Source of the DNA: Allomuricauda sp. F6463D
GTDB lineage: Bacteria; Bacteroidota; Bacteroidia; Flavobacteriales; Flavobacteriaceae
Direction of reading: 5' to 3'
DNA: 64,000 bases
Assembly (NCBI RefSeq): GCF_023015965.1
Contig: NZ_JALKAN010000001.1
Span: 828,160-892,159 of the forward strand
A program made the translations under genes and the position numbers. Shown piece after piece: positions 41,526 through 50,788 of this stretch. A model generated the notes under the pieces. The model was not told the origin of the DNA. It saw nothing but the letters and a program-made list of their open reading frames with translations, and did no database searches. Numbering within the stretch: the first letter of the stretch is position 1; each line of letters begins with the position of its first letter.

Positions 41526-42143
41526 ATGTCAATTTTTCAACCGTTGAACGAATTCATTTCTGGTTTAGAATCAGAATCCATTTCCGAGGAACGCAAACAA
41601 ACGCTTGCGCCTTTAGTTGACTATATTCAGAAAAAAGTGGGTGATGGGGAATCCGTTCGTATTAATTTTATATGCACCCACAATTCGCGAAGAAGTCATT
41701 TGTCCCAAGTATGGGCGCAGACAATGGCCCATTATTTTAGAATAGAAAACGTTTCCTGTTATTCTGGAGGGACCGAGGCCACTGCCCTATTCCCCAAAGT
41801 CGCGGATACCTTGACGAATACCGGTTTTGAGGTAAATTCCCTTTCCGCAGGAAATAATCCTGTGTACAGTATCAAGTTTTCGAGCAACGAGCATTCCGTG
41901 ATTGGTTTTTCCAAAAGAATGGATTCTGATTTTAATCCAAAATCAGAATTTGCAGCTATCATGACCTGCTCCCAGGCCGATGAAGGCTGTCCGTTTGTTC
42001 CTGGAGCAGAAAAACGAATCCCGATTACCTACGAGGATCCCAAAGTTTTTGATGACACACCTCAACAAGCAGAAAAATACAGCGAACGAAGCAAACAGAT
42101 TGCTTCGGAAATGTTTTATATTTTTTCCCAAATACAGAAATAA
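41526..42143 (+). CDS. Arsenate reductase of the low-molecular-weight phosphatase family
   Basis: 205 residues. The P-loop [10 protein letters not shown] has the nucleophile C50 and R56 (C-X5-R), and [10 protein letters not shown] holds the acid Asp. An additional Cys pair in [12 protein letters not shown] can shuttle the disulfide, fitting thioredoxin-linked arsenate reductases. It is longer than B. subtilis ArsC because of the N-terminal helical extension. It shares one base with the ACR3 gene. Confidence 0.9.
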   Translation: MSIFQPLNEFISGLESESISEERKQTLAPLVDYIQKKVGDGESVRINFICTHNSRRSHLSQVWAQTMAHYFRIENVSCYSGGTEATALFPKVADTLTNTGFEVNSLSAGNNPVYSIKFSSNEHSVIGFSKRMDSDFNPKSEFAAIMTCSQADEGCPFVPGAEKRIPITYEDPKVFDDTPQQAEKYSERSKQIASEMFYIFSQIQK

Positions 42144-43195
42144 TGGCTTCCAAAAAACTAAGCTTTTTAGATAGAAATTTGACCCTCTGGATTTTTGTAG
42201 CAATGGCATTGGGGGTCGGAATTGGGTATTTTTCCCCAACCTTTCCCGACTTTGTAAACTCCTTTAGTAGTGGAACCACCAATATTCCCATTGCCATAGG
42301 ATTGATTTTAATGATGTATCCGCCTTTGGCCAAGGTAAAATATGCCTTGTTGCCCAAAGTGTTTAAAAACACCAAAATATTATCCATATCACTGTTTTTA
42401 AACTGGATTGTGGGCCCCATCTTAATGTTTGTACTCGCAATTATCTTTCTTAGGGACTACCCCGAATACATGGTTGGACTTATTCTAATTGGTTTGGCGC
42501 GCTGTATTGCAATGGTTTTGGTATGGAATGATTTGGCCGAAGGTAGCAGCGAATATGGAGCAGGATTGGTGGCATTGAACAGTATTTTTCAAGTTTTTGC
42601 CTACAGCTTCTACGCTTGGATATTTATTACGGTTCTCCCACCCTATTTTGGATTTGAAGGCGCTATTGTAGATATTTCCATAGGCACCATTGCAGAAAGC
42701 GTGGCTATTTATCTAGGGATTCCATTTTTGATGGGGATTTTGAGTCGGCAAATATTGGTTCGATTAAAAGGGGAAGATTGGTACAACAACAAGTTTATCC
42801 CTACCATATCTCCGATTACCTTGATTGCGCTTTTGTTCACCATTGTAATCATGTTTTCATTAAAAGGAGAGTTGATCGTTCAAATACCGATGGATGTATT
42901 GATTATTGCGGTGCCGTTGTTGATTTATTTTGTGCTGATGTTCTTAATTGGCTTTTTTACCACAAAGGCAATGGGTACCTCGTATGACAAAACTGCTTCG
43001 GTTGCGTTTACGGCAGCTGGCAACAATTTTGAATTGGCGATTGCCGTAGCGATTGCCGTTTTTGGATTGAACTCAGGTCAAGCATTTGCTGGCGTAATCG
43101 GGCCATTGGTAGAGGTGCCTGCACTCATTTTATTGGTTAAAGTATCTTTCTGGTTAAGAAAAAAATATTTCAGCTTGGCAAAGGAAAAAGCATAA
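42143..43195 (+). CDS. acr3: ACR3-family arsenite efflux transporter
   Basis: 350 residues with about ten transmembrane helices. The family cysteine in helix four is C121 ([14 protein letters not shown]) with the following [16 protein letters not shown] second signature [19 protein letters not shown] lies near the C-terminus. It expels As(III) and completes the reduction-and-export route of the operon. It overlaps the reductase stop by one base. Confidence 0.95.
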   Translation: MASKKLSFLDRNLTLWIFVAMALGVGIGYFSPTFPDFVNSFSSGTTNIPIAIGLILMMYPPLAKVKYALLPKVFKNTKILSISLFLNWIVGPILMFVLAIIFLRDYPEYMVGLILIGLARCIAMVLVWNDLAEGSSEYGAGLVALNSIFQVFAYSFYAWIFITVLPPYFGFEGAIVDISIGTIAESVAIYLGIPFLMGILSRQILVRLKGEDWYNNKFIPTISPITLIALLFTIVIMFSLKGELIVQIPMDVLIIAVPLLIYFVLMFLIGFFTTKAMGTSYDKTASVAFTAAGNNFELAIAVAIAVFGLNSGQAFAGVIGPLVEVPALILLVKVSFWLRKKYFSLAKEKA

Positions 43196-43226
43196 CGGCG
43201 CATTTATGGACAGTGGCTGTAAACAA

Positions 43227-44414
43227 CTATTTTGACATATAACCATCCACAAAATCGGTTAAATCCTTTCCAAGGAGGTTTTTGGCCAATACCTTGCCCT
43301 CTGAATCGATTATAAAATTGGCCGGAATGGTTTTTAATCTCAAATCCTCCATTAACGGATTTTGATCCCCTTCTAAATGCGATGCATGCAACCAACGGTA
43401 CGCACCATCTTTTTCAATGGCGTTGTGCCAAGCTTTTTCACTGCTTTCCAAACCATAGGCCACAATTTGAAAGTTTTCGGGATTATATTTCTCCCAAAGC
43501 GGCACCAAAACATTTCTGTTCTCAACTCTACAAGGGGCACACCAAGACGCCCAAACATCCAGTAGCACTAACTTTTGTCCTTCAATAATTTCCTTTAGGG
43601 AAATTTCCACTCCACTTTTCATCGGAAATTTAAGATTAGGGATTGTATCTCCAATCAACACAGGAAGGTTTTGCTTGTTAGCGACAGAAACAAATTCTTT
43701 AACCCAAGGATGTTCAGGGTATAACTCGTTCCATTTTTTAGATTGCTGGTAGACCGGTTCAGCAATTCGTTCATAATCACCCTCGGGGCTCACCCACCTC
43801 AATGCCATTAGTGCCGGAAGTAAATGGGAAGTGGAATCGGCAAAGTATACTAGCTTTTCCTGATATAAATGAAGACTTTTTTCACGCTCCAACAAATCTT
43901 CATCTGCCTGTTGTCCTTTTACAACCTCCTTTAGATATTTATCGAATACAGTCAATCGTTCATCCCTCAATCGGAGTACCGCTTCATTTGCTGGAGAAGG
44001 ATTTGCTATGGTAAGTGAACTTTGAAAACTTGCTATGGCTGCTTTTACTTCTAAATTAGCATTTTCCGTATAAATCAAAGGGAAGTAGTTATCGGTAACA
44101 TGGTTTTCATTTATTAACCTATTGGGATACTTCTCACCTATTTTTTGCACTACAATCTCCAACAGTACAGGTTCTTTATAGTCTGGGGATTCCTTAAACT
44201 CAAAATACCCATTACTGTCCACTTCGGCCGAATCCAGTACTATCCCAACAAAGCTTTGGGCCAACTCATTAAATTTCTGGGGATGAACCACGTAAACCAT
44301 AGGTTTCCATTCATCTCCATCGGACATGTTCAAGGTTCCGGAAAGCCATGGTTCTTCTGTACAAGATTGTAACAGTAGAAAAATTAACACCAATGGTTTG
44401 AGCAAGCAATTCAT
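43227..44414 (-). CDS. TlpA-type thioredoxin lipoprotein (WCAPC)
   Basis: 395 residues from MNCLLKPLVLIFLLLQSC, a lipoprotein signal. The N-terminal beta-rich DUF4369-like region (about 25-130) is followed by a helical linker. The C-terminal redoxin domain (about 255-395) has VWASWCAPCRVENR. Such proteins act as envelope disulfide reductases or in cytochrome maturation. It is convergent with the ars operon and not part of it. Confidence 0.9.
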   Translation of the reverse strand: MNCLLKPLVLIFLLLQSCTEEPWLSGTLNMSDGDEWKPMVYVVHPQKFNELAQSFVGIVLDSAEVDSNGYFEFKESPDYKEPVLLEIVVQKIGEKYPNRLINENHVTDNYFPLIYTENANLEVKAAIASFQSSLTIANPSPANEAVLRLRDERLTVFDKYLKEVVKGQQADEDLLEREKSLHLYQEKLVYFADSTSHLLPALMALRWVSPEGDYERIAEPVYQQSKKWNELYPEHPWVKEFVSVANKQNLPVLIGDTIPNLKFPMKSGVEISLKEIIEGQKLVLLDVWASWCAPCRVENRNVLVPLWEKYNPENFQIVAYGLESSEKAWHNAIEKDGAYRWLHASHLEGDQNPLMEDLRLKTIPANFIIDSEGKVLAKNLLGKDLTDFVDGYMSK

Positions 44415-44519
44415 GTTGGTTAAATTAACCATTATAAAGGTTTTTTATACATATCGAACGCCTATATAACATCAACTTAAAGCGGATATTAGAAAATCCT
44501 CATCATTGAACAAGACCAA

Positions 44520-46010
44520 TTACGATACTTCTTTGGTTTCTTGCGTCTTTTTCATGGATAGAGATGTGTAAACCCTTTCCAAAATTTCTGGTTTATCGGT
44601 GAGTACCACTAGTTTATCATTTGCCTCAATTTCAGTTGAACCATTTGGCATCAGATAGTTTCCATCACGTTCAATCATGGCGATTATGGCCTTCTTTGGA
44701 AAATCAAGATGTACAATTTTTAATCCTACGGCAGAGCAATCCTTCTTGATCAAAATCTCTTTCATTAAAGCTTTGGGATGTTCCGTTAAAAGTTCATCCG
44801 TAGGGGATAACGGTTTTGCGCTTTCCGGCAATCCAACATGCAACCATTTGGCAACTATGGACAACGTACTTCCTTGAATAAGTACTGAGGTAATAGACAC
44901 GAAAAAAACAATATTGAATATAGTTGTGGCCTTATCTATTCCCGCCAACAATGGATAAGTTGCAAAAACTATGGGTACAGCTCCTCGCAATCCTACCCAA
45001 GAAATGTAGAATCTTCTTCTCATCTTCATCCTAAATGGCAGTAGAGAGATCATAACAGCCAAAGGACGAGCCACAAAAATCAAGAAAAGCGAAATTAACA
45101 GACCGATACCCATATAAGGTACTATTTCACTAGGATATACCAGTAGCCCCAAGGTTAAGAACAGTACAATCTGCATAAGCCAAGCCAAACCATCAAACAT
45201 TCGCATAATGGTTTTCTTGTGAATCAAATTATGGTTCCCAAGATATACGGAACAAATGTAAATGGCCAAAAACCCATTACCCCCAATAAAGTCGGTTGCC
45301 GAAAAGGTGATGAACATTAAAGCGATGGTTAGCACCGGGTAAAGCCCTTCAAAGTCCAACCGGATTCTATTGATTATTATTTTACTCAACTTCCCAAAGA
45401 GAAACCCGGCTGCACCACCAAGAATCATTTGCAAGAAAAACATGGGCAGTACGGAAAGTATATTTTTTTCAGGAAATTGGACAAGTGTCAAAAACGCAAT
45501 GGTGAGCACATAGGCCATGGGGTCGTTACTACCACTCTCCAGCTCCAATGTTGGCCTTAAGTTCTTTTTAAGGGCTAAATTTTTACCTCTTAAAATAGAA
45601 AATACCGCAGCCGCATCGGTGGAGGACACAATAGCACCCAATAATAAACTTTCATAAATACCGAAGTCGGTAATCAAATAAACAAAGTACCCCAAACCCA
45701 CCGCTGTTAACAAAACGCCAATGGTTGAAAGCGCTATTCCTTCGTTAAGTACTGGTCTAACAGATTGCCAGTTGGTATCCAATCCCCCTGAAAATAGAAT
45801 AAAGTTAAGTGAAACTACACCAATAAATTGCGCAATTTTAGGATTATCAAAATAAATCCCTCCGATACCATCAGACCCCGCAAGCATTCCAATGGTCAAA
45901 AACAACAATAAGGTTGGGATTCCAAACCGATAACTTGTTTTACCTGCCAAAATACTGACCAAAAGAAGTGTAGAACCAATTAAAATGATATTCTCTATGG
46001 TAATATTCAT
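44520..46010 (-). CDS. Potassium/proton antiporter (CPA1, CvrA/NhaP2-like)
   Basis: 496 residues. The membrane domain (about 12-13 helices) carries GSNDPMAYVLTIAF and SSTDAAAVFSILRG, family ion-binding motifs. The C-terminal cytoplasmic part (from about 400) is a TrkA-C-like domain (VGLKIVHLDFPKKAIIAMIERDG, ANDKLVVLTDKPEIL). It probably exchanges K+ or Na+ for protons and helps volume control. It is transcribed alone, upstream of the TlpA gene on the same strand. Confidence 0.9.
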   Translation of the reverse strand: MNITIENIILIGSTLLLVSILAGKTSYRFGIPTLLLFLTIGMLAGSDGIGGIYFDNPKIAQFIGVVSLNFILFSGGLDTNWQSVRPVLNEGIALSTIGVLLTAVGLGYFVYLITDFGIYESLLLGAIVSSTDAAAVFSILRGKNLALKKNLRPTLELESGSNDPMAYVLTIAFLTLVQFPEKNILSVLPMFFLQMILGGAAGFLFGKLSKIIINRIRLDFEGLYPVLTIALMFITFSATDFIGGNGFLAIYICSVYLGNHNLIHKKTIMRMFDGLAWLMQIVLFLTLGLLVYPSEIVPYMGIGLLISLFLIFVARPLAVMISLLPFRMKMRRRFYISWVGLRGAVPIVFATYPLLAGIDKATTIFNIVFFVSITSVLIQGSTLSIVAKWLHVGLPESAKPLSPTDELLTEHPKALMKEILIKKDCSAVGLKIVHLDFPKKAIIAMIERDGNYLMPNGSTEIEANDKLVVLTDKPEILERVYTSLSMKKTQETKEVS

Positions 46011-46204
46011 GTAAAAGCAGTCAAACTGAGTTAGAGATTATTTCATGAATTTGATGATATAGAACACTAATAATATGCCCTATTTTCAAAAAAAGCGAAG
46101 TTACTTTAATTTAAATAAATATTTATGATTATATCTCTTATAGAATTATTAAAATACAGAGTTGGTCTATACATATTATAGCTTTAAGGTCATTACATTA
46201 AAAA

Positions 46205-46320
46205 CTCGATGAACAATCGTTCAATTACACAAAACAGACGTTTAAACGTCATTTGACACTTTAAAGAGTGTTAATTGTCTAAAAAATACTCGATAAAATG
46301 CACTTTTTAGTCGTTAAACG
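46205..46320. promoter_or_regulatory. Cluster of palindromes upstream of the PD40 gene
   Basis: TGAAC-AATC-GTTCA (46210-46223), GACGTTTAAACGTC (46237-46250, perfect), ACACT-TTAAAG-AGTGT (46256-46271) and CGTTAAACG (46312-46320). They lie in the 46011-46402 intergenic region, which otherwise is A+T-rich and without a gene. They may be operators of the divergent antiporter and PD40 genes. Confidence 0.5.
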
Positions 46321-46384
46321 TAAAAACCTATGAAAAATTAATAAGTATTCTTTTCAATTGTTTTTGATCTTTGCCATGTATTAA

Positions 46385-46402
46385 CCCCCAAATCTATACA
46401 TC
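46385..46402 (+). promoter_or_regulatory. CCCAAATCT leader motif, copy 1
   Basis: CCCCCAAATCT followed by 7 bases and ATG. The same block stands before the small ORF at 47647 and the regulator at 47943. Confidence 0.6.
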
Positions 46403-47251
46403 ATGACACGTTCAATTATTTACAGCTTACTTATTTCAGGAATTATACTGACCAGCCAAAACATGTTTGCACAGTCAGAGAAAAAGATGATTAACGACAC
46501 AATGGAAGGAAGCGTTTCCACTTTGGATGGTTATGTGCCCTCCATGTCAATTACCAAAGATGGCAAAACGGCTTATTTTAGTAAAGGTATTTATCAAAAG
46601 CCTCTCTATGGAGTATTCTCCAAAAAGGAATTGGTCTATCAGATTTACCGAGTGGAAAATTTAAACGGTGAATGGACCAATGTTACCAAGTTGGATGTAT
46701 GTCCAAAACACTATTCGGCCAAACATCCTACTATTTCGGCCGATGGATCACGTTTGTTCTTTGCTTCCAATATGAAGGGAACTTTTGGAAAATACGATAT
46801 TTACGCAGCTGATATCTCAGCAGACGGAACCGTGGGAATATCCAAAAATCTTGGCCCTAAGGTAAACACCAAAGAGGATGAGCTCTATCCTAGCATTTAC
46901 AATGAGACCTTATTATTCTTTGCTTCTGAAGGAAGAGATGGGTATGGCGGATTGGATTTATACGCCTCTCAAGTTGCAAAAAATACACTTACCGAATCTG
47001 TTAATTTGGGCAGTCACATTAATAGTAATAACGATGAGTACGCAATTCAGTTGAGTCCAGAGAAAAAATTAGGGTTTGTGGTATCCAACAGAGGAATCAA
47101 CAACACTGTTTCACAATATACCGTTGCGTATGGACGTTCAAGTAAGCAGAATCAGTACAACGATGTTGCTGAAAGGGATGCAGGCCTACAAACGGCAATT
47201 AATGAGGATGTCTATGAATATGTGGACACCTCCTTCCAAGATGAGCAATAG
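46403..47251 (+). CDS. Secreted PD40/WD40-like propeller protein, apparently truncated
   Basis: 282 residues with a signal peptide (MTRSIIYSLLISGIILTSQNMFAQ). Four WD40-like/PD40 blades are visible (VPSMSITKDGKTAYFSKG, HPTISADGSRLFFASN, YPSIYNETLLFFASEGRDGYGG, YAIQLSPEKKLGFVVSNRG). This resembles the N-terminal half of flavobacterial PD40-OmpA proteins, but it stops before any CarboxypepD_reg or OmpA domain. Protein-like remnants continue after the stop in two frames (to 47434), so the C-terminus was probably lost by frameshifts. It is followed by a terminator and the LuxR-type regulator on the same strand. Confidence 0.8.
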   Translation: MTRSIIYSLLISGIILTSQNMFAQSEKKMINDTMEGSVSTLDGYVPSMSITKDGKTAYFSKGIYQKPLYGVFSKKELVYQIYRVENLNGEWTNVTKLDVCPKHYSAKHPTISADGSRLFFASNMKGTFGKYDIYAADISADGTVGISKNLGPKVNTKEDELYPSIYNETLLFFASEGRDGYGGLDLYASQVAKNTLTESVNLGSHINSNNDEYAIQLSPEKKLGFVVSNRGINNTVSQYTVAYGRSSKQNQYNDVAERDAGLQTAINEDVYEYVDTSFQDEQ

Positions 47252-47434
47252 AAGTACTGATCATAAAAAATTTATTGAATCGGTCAATAAACCTGAGGAC
47301 GTGTCTTATGAAGTTGTTTCATAGCCGAGATTCGAAACACTCATGACAATGATAAGAAAGACAGGGGGAAACTGACAGACTATCATAAAAGCGGGTTGTA
47401 TTATTTCAATCTGACCGATTTATACCAAGAATAG
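47241..47434 (+). pseudogene. Decayed C-terminal extension of the PD40 protein
   Basis: Frame 47241-47324 reads SNRSTDHKKFIESVNKPE... and after a stop the original frame of the PD40 gene resumes at 47321 with IAEIRNTHDNDKKDRGKL... up to SGLYYFNLTDLYQE and TAG at 47434. Both look coding and the second resembles a carboxypeptidase-regulatory-like beta domain. Two opposite frameshifts (near 47240 and 47320) in a once longer gene explain the pattern. Confidence 0.5.
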
Positions 47435-47465
47435 GATGCTGATGGGACGGCATCCTATTTTTTTA
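47430..47465 (+). terminator. Rho-independent terminator behind the PD40 locus
   Basis: AATAGGATGC pairs perfectly with GCATCCTATT (10 bp, 10-base loop), followed by a T run. It starts inside the last codons of the decayed frame, which supports that frame as the old gene end. Confidence 0.85.
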
Positions 47466-47629
47466 TGTATTAAACTGATTACTAGATTTTTATGTGTATC
47501 GTTGATGTTAATAACCTGCCCTGCATCAAAGTGATTTAATTTTTTAAGATATGCATTTGAACGAAAATGCCTACAAAAATTACCTATGGTAGTTAAAAAA
47601 TTATAAATTCACTATTGAAATAATACAAT

Positions 47630-47712
47630 CCCAAATCTATTAAGTCATGAACAAAAACTACAACACTCAAAAAAAAGGCGTCCCAAAACCTCAATTTAGC
47701 CTATCTTTTTGA
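47630..47712 (+). CDS. Possible 21-codon small ORF with CCCAAATCT leader
   Basis: ATG at 47647 gives 21 codons ending TGA at 47712 (MNKNYNTQKKGVPKPQFSLSF), a basic peptide without similarity I recognise. The only support is the leader CCCAAATCT (47630-47638), 8 bases before the ATG, shared with the two flanking genes. The CDS proper is 47647-47712. It could be a leader peptide or an unused ATG. The rest of 47466-47942 holds small hairpins (AATCCC-TTTA-GGGATT near 47750; TAATA...TATTA near 47805) and no other gene. Confidence 0.35.
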
Positions 47713-47923
47713 CAGGCGAACATCTCAACTAAACACAAATTTTAGCGCTTAATCCCTTTAGGGATTACACCCATTTTGAAGTAAACTAAGTTGAATTTAA
47801 TCTGTAATAGTCCTTTGGGTATTACTAGTTATGCTACATTGGTTTATCCCAACTTCAAAAATGCGGAAAAGGACTCCCATGTCCAAAACTTAACCTACAA
47901 CAATATTATGTAACAGTATTAAT

Positions 47924-47942
47924 CCCCCAAATCTTTCTTATC
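47924..47942 (+). promoter_or_regulatory. CCCAAATCT leader motif, copy 3
   Basis: CCCCCAAATCT (47924-47934), 8 bases before the ATG of the response regulator. Same spacing as the motifs at 46385 and 47630. Confidence 0.6.
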
Positions 47943-48587
47943 ATGAAAACAGATTTATTAAAAATTGCCATCATTGACAATGATGGTGCTATCGGCGGCA
48001 TTTACAATCAGTATTTTCAAGAAAATGATCAGTATCAACTTCTTGGAACTTACAGCTCAATTCACGAGTTGTTGTCCAACTTTGGACGCTCACATCCAGA
48101 CATTATTATTTGTGAAGCCATGCTCAATGGCATTTCCGGCATTGATGGTCTTAATTATTTTTTCCGAAAGAACAAAGACCTCAAGGTGTTAATGATGAGT
48201 AAAACAAACGATTTTAACCTTATTAAAGACGCCTTTAAAAATGGGGCTAGCGGATACCTTATAAAACCCATTACAAAGGATAGGCTGTACAACGCTCTTA
48301 ACACGCTAAAACAACATGGTATAGCTTTGGAACTAGATGTGGCTAAAAAAATCATTGATTCGTTCCAGTCAAAATCCTATGATGCTTTTTCCAAAAAAGA
48401 AAATGAAATTATAGAATTGCTCACTCAAGGATTTACCTATAAAATGATTGCGGACAAGCTTTTTGTTACGCCTAGCGCGGTTAATTTCCATATCCAGAAC
48501 ATTTATGTAAAACTCAACGTGAACTCAAAATCCGAAGCTTTGCGAAAAATCAAAGAAATGGAAATGCAGCAGTTGAGTGCCGCTTAA
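47943..48587 (+). CDS. LuxR/NarL-type response regulator with Glu at the phosphorylation site
   Basis: 214 residues. The receiver domain (1-125) keeps the acidic pocket D12/D14 (IIDNDGA) and K108 (LIKPI). The site aligned with the phospho-acceptor Asp is Glu58 in PDIIICEAML, so normal phosphotransfer is doubtful and the protein may be constitutively active-like. The LuxR HTH (about 150-205) is typical (FSKKENEIIELLTQGFTYKMIADKLFVTPSAVNFHIQNIYVKL in overlapping pieces). No sensor kinase is adjacent. Confidence 0.9.
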   Translation: MKTDLLKIAIIDNDGAIGGIYNQYFQENDQYQLLGTYSSIHELLSNFGRSHPDIIICEAMLNGISGIDGLNYFFRKNKDLKVLMMSKTNDFNLIKDAFKNGASGYLIKPITKDRLYNALNTLKQHGIALELDVAKKIIDSFQSKSYDAFSKKENEIIELLTQGFTYKMIADKLFVTPSAVNFHIQNIYVKLNVNSKSEALRKIKEMEMQQLSAA

Positions 48588-48606
48588 ACCTGAAATTTTT
48601 TGAAAC

Positions 48607-48638
48607 AAAAAACCCTGACGATTTCGTCAGGGTTTTTC
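48607..48638. terminator. Bidirectional terminator between the response regulator and dnaK
   Basis: AAAAACCCTGACG pairs with CGTCAGGGTTTTT (13 bp, ATTT loop). A and T runs on both sides serve both convergent genes. Confidence 0.9.
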
Positions 48639-48660
48639 TATTTATATAACTTAATTAAAA

Positions 48661-50574
48661 TTATTTCACTTCTTCAAAGTCAACGTCTTCTACATTATCT
48701 CCTTCAGAAGTATCTCCTCCAGCTGCTTCGCCTGCACCTGATGATGCATCTGCTCCACCGCCTTGCGCTTCAGCTTGTGCTTTGTACATTTCTTCGGAAG
48801 CTACTTTCCAAGCTTCGTTGATTTTTTCCAAAGCAGGCTCAATAACAGCCAGGTCTTTACCTTCAAAAGCTTTCTTCAACTCTTCCAAAGCATCCTCGAT
48901 CGGCTTTTTCTTGTCATCGGACAATTTATCGCCAAACTCGCTCAATTGCTTCTCTGTTTGAAAGATCATCGCATCAGCCTCATTTAATTTATCGGCTGTT
49001 TCTTTAGCTTTCTTATCAGATTCAGCATTGGCCTCGGCTTCTGCTTTCATCTTTTGGATTTCCTCCTCTGTCAATCCAGAAGAAGCCTCGATTCGGATAT
49101 CCTGTGACTTGCCAGTGGCTTTGTCTGTTGCAGAAACTTTTATGATACCGTTCGCATCAATATCGAAGGTCACTTCAATTTGAGGTGTACCTCTTGGTGC
49201 TGGTGGAATACCGTCCAAGTGGAACCTACCAATGGTTTTGTTATCTGCTGCCATAGGCCTTTCCCCTTGCTGTACATGAATCTCAACTGATGGTTGATTA
49301 TCCGCTGCAGTGGAGAAAACCTGCGATTTCTTCGTTGGGATGGTTGTGTTCGCCTCAATCAATTTGGTCAACACTCCCCCCATGGTCTCAATACCCAAAG
49401 AAAGTGGGGTAACATCCAATAAGAGTACGTCTTTTACATCTCCTGTCAATACACCACCTTGAATAGCGGCACCAACGGCCACAACCTCATCTGGGTTCAC
49501 CCCTTTAGATGGTTTTTTATCAAAGAAACTTTCAACAGCTTCTTGTACCGCAGGAATACGGGTAGAACCACCCACCAAAATAATTTCATCGATATCACTC
49601 TTAGAAAGTCCCGCAGATTTTAATGCAGCTTCACATGGAGCGATTGTTCTTTTGACCAAATCAGCTATCAACTGCTCAAATTTAGATCTGGACAATGTTC
49701 TCACCAAGTGTTTAGGCCCTGAAGCCGTTGCCGTAACATAAGGCAGATTAATTTCTGTTTGTGCCGAAGAAGACAACTCAATTTTAGCCTTTTCAGCTGC
49801 TTCTCTCAAACGCTGAAGTGCCATTGCGTCTTCACGAAGATCCATATCTTCATCTTTTTTGAACTCTTCGGCCAACCAATCAATAATTTTTTGGTCAACA
49901 TCGTCACCTCCCAAATGGGTATCTCCATCAGTGGCCAACACTTCGAACACACCATCTCCCAATTCAAGAATAGAAACATCGTGCGTACCTCCACCAAAGT
50001 CAAACACCACTATTTTTTGTTCGGTGTCTTTTTTATCAAGTCCATATGCCAATGAAGCGGCAGTTGGCTCGTTTATAATTCGCTCCACCGTTAAACCAGC
50101 AATTTCACCAGCTTCTTTGGTGGCCTGTCTTTGTGAATCGTTAAAATATGCCGGAACGGTAATTACCGCTCTGGTTACATCTTGTCCCAAGTAATCCTCA
50201 GCAGTTTTCTTCATTTTTTGAAGAATCATAGCTGATAACTCTTGAGGCGTATACATGCGTCCGTCAATGTCCACTCTAGGAGTATCATTGTCTCCTTTTA
50301 CCACCTTATAAGGAACCCTTTTGGCTTCCTTGCTGGATTCAGAGTATTTATTGCCCATAAAACGCTTAATGGAATAAATCGTTTTGTGAGGGTTGGTCAC
50401 GGCTTGTCTTTTTGCAGGGTCACCAACCTTTATCTCCCCACCTTCAACAAATGCGATCATTGATGGAGTGGTTCGTTTCCCCTCGGCATTTGGAATTACC
50501 ACGGGTTCGTTACCCTCCATTACAGAGACGCAGGAGTTGGTCGTACCTAAGTCTATACCTATAATCTTGCTCAT
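48661..50574 (-). CDS. dnaK: Molecular chaperone DnaK (Hsp70)
   Basis: 637 residues, the standard length. The ATPase domain (1-385) begins [16 protein letters not shown] and has [16 protein letters not shown] and [16 protein letters not shown]. The substrate-binding domain and helical lid follow, and the tail is Gly/Ala-rich and acidic ([27 protein letters not shown] in part), as usual. It is alone here: grpE and dnaJ are not in the window, and I see no CIRCE element upstream, so heat control would be through other means. Confidence 0.98.
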   Translation of the reverse strand: MSKIIGIDLGTTNSCVSVMEGNEPVVIPNAEGKRTTPSMIAFVEGGEIKVGDPAKRQAVTNPHKTIYSIKRFMGNKYSESSKEAKRVPYKVVKGDNDTPRVDIDGRMYTPQELSAMILQKMKKTAEDYLGQDVTRAVITVPAYFNDSQRQATKEAGEIAGLTVERIINEPTAASLAYGLDKKDTEQKIVVFDFGGGTHDVSILELGDGVFEVLATDGDTHLGGDDVDQKIIDWLAEEFKKDEDMDLREDAMALQRLREAAEKAKIELSSSAQTEINLPYVTATASGPKHLVRTLSRSKFEQLIADLVKRTIAPCEAALKSAGLSKSDIDEIILVGGSTRIPAVQEAVESFFDKKPSKGVNPDEVVAVGAAIQGGVLTGDVKDVLLLDVTPLSLGIETMGGVLTKLIEANTTIPTKKSQVFSTAADNQPSVEIHVQQGERPMAADNKTIGRFHLDGIPPAPRGTPQIEVTFDIDANGIIKVSATDKATGKSQDIRIEASSGLTEEEIQKMKAEAEANAESDKKAKETADKLNEADAMIFQTEKQLSEFGDKLSDDKKKPIEDALEELKKAFEGKDLAVIEPALEKINEAWKVASEEMYKAQAEAQGGGADASSGAGEAAGGDTSEGDNVEDVDFEEVK

Positions 50575-50788
50575 TCTATATGTTATTAATTAATAGTATC
50601 TATATTTTTTAATCGTTTATTGAATGACAAACAATATGCCAAGCCACAGCAACATGACATGATGTCATTTTGATTGTTCCCGCTACTATCCTCGCTCCCA
50701 CACAACACTCTTCATTTATTTGCTACCGTAAACGAGGTTTACCATGTTTATTTATCTATTTTGCAGCATATGACAATTCAACATAACT

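Noticed and set aside
50575..50788. CIRCE element or HrcA site upstream of dnaK
   Set aside because: No TTAGCACTC-N9-GAGTGCTAA-like inverted repeat is present in the gap.
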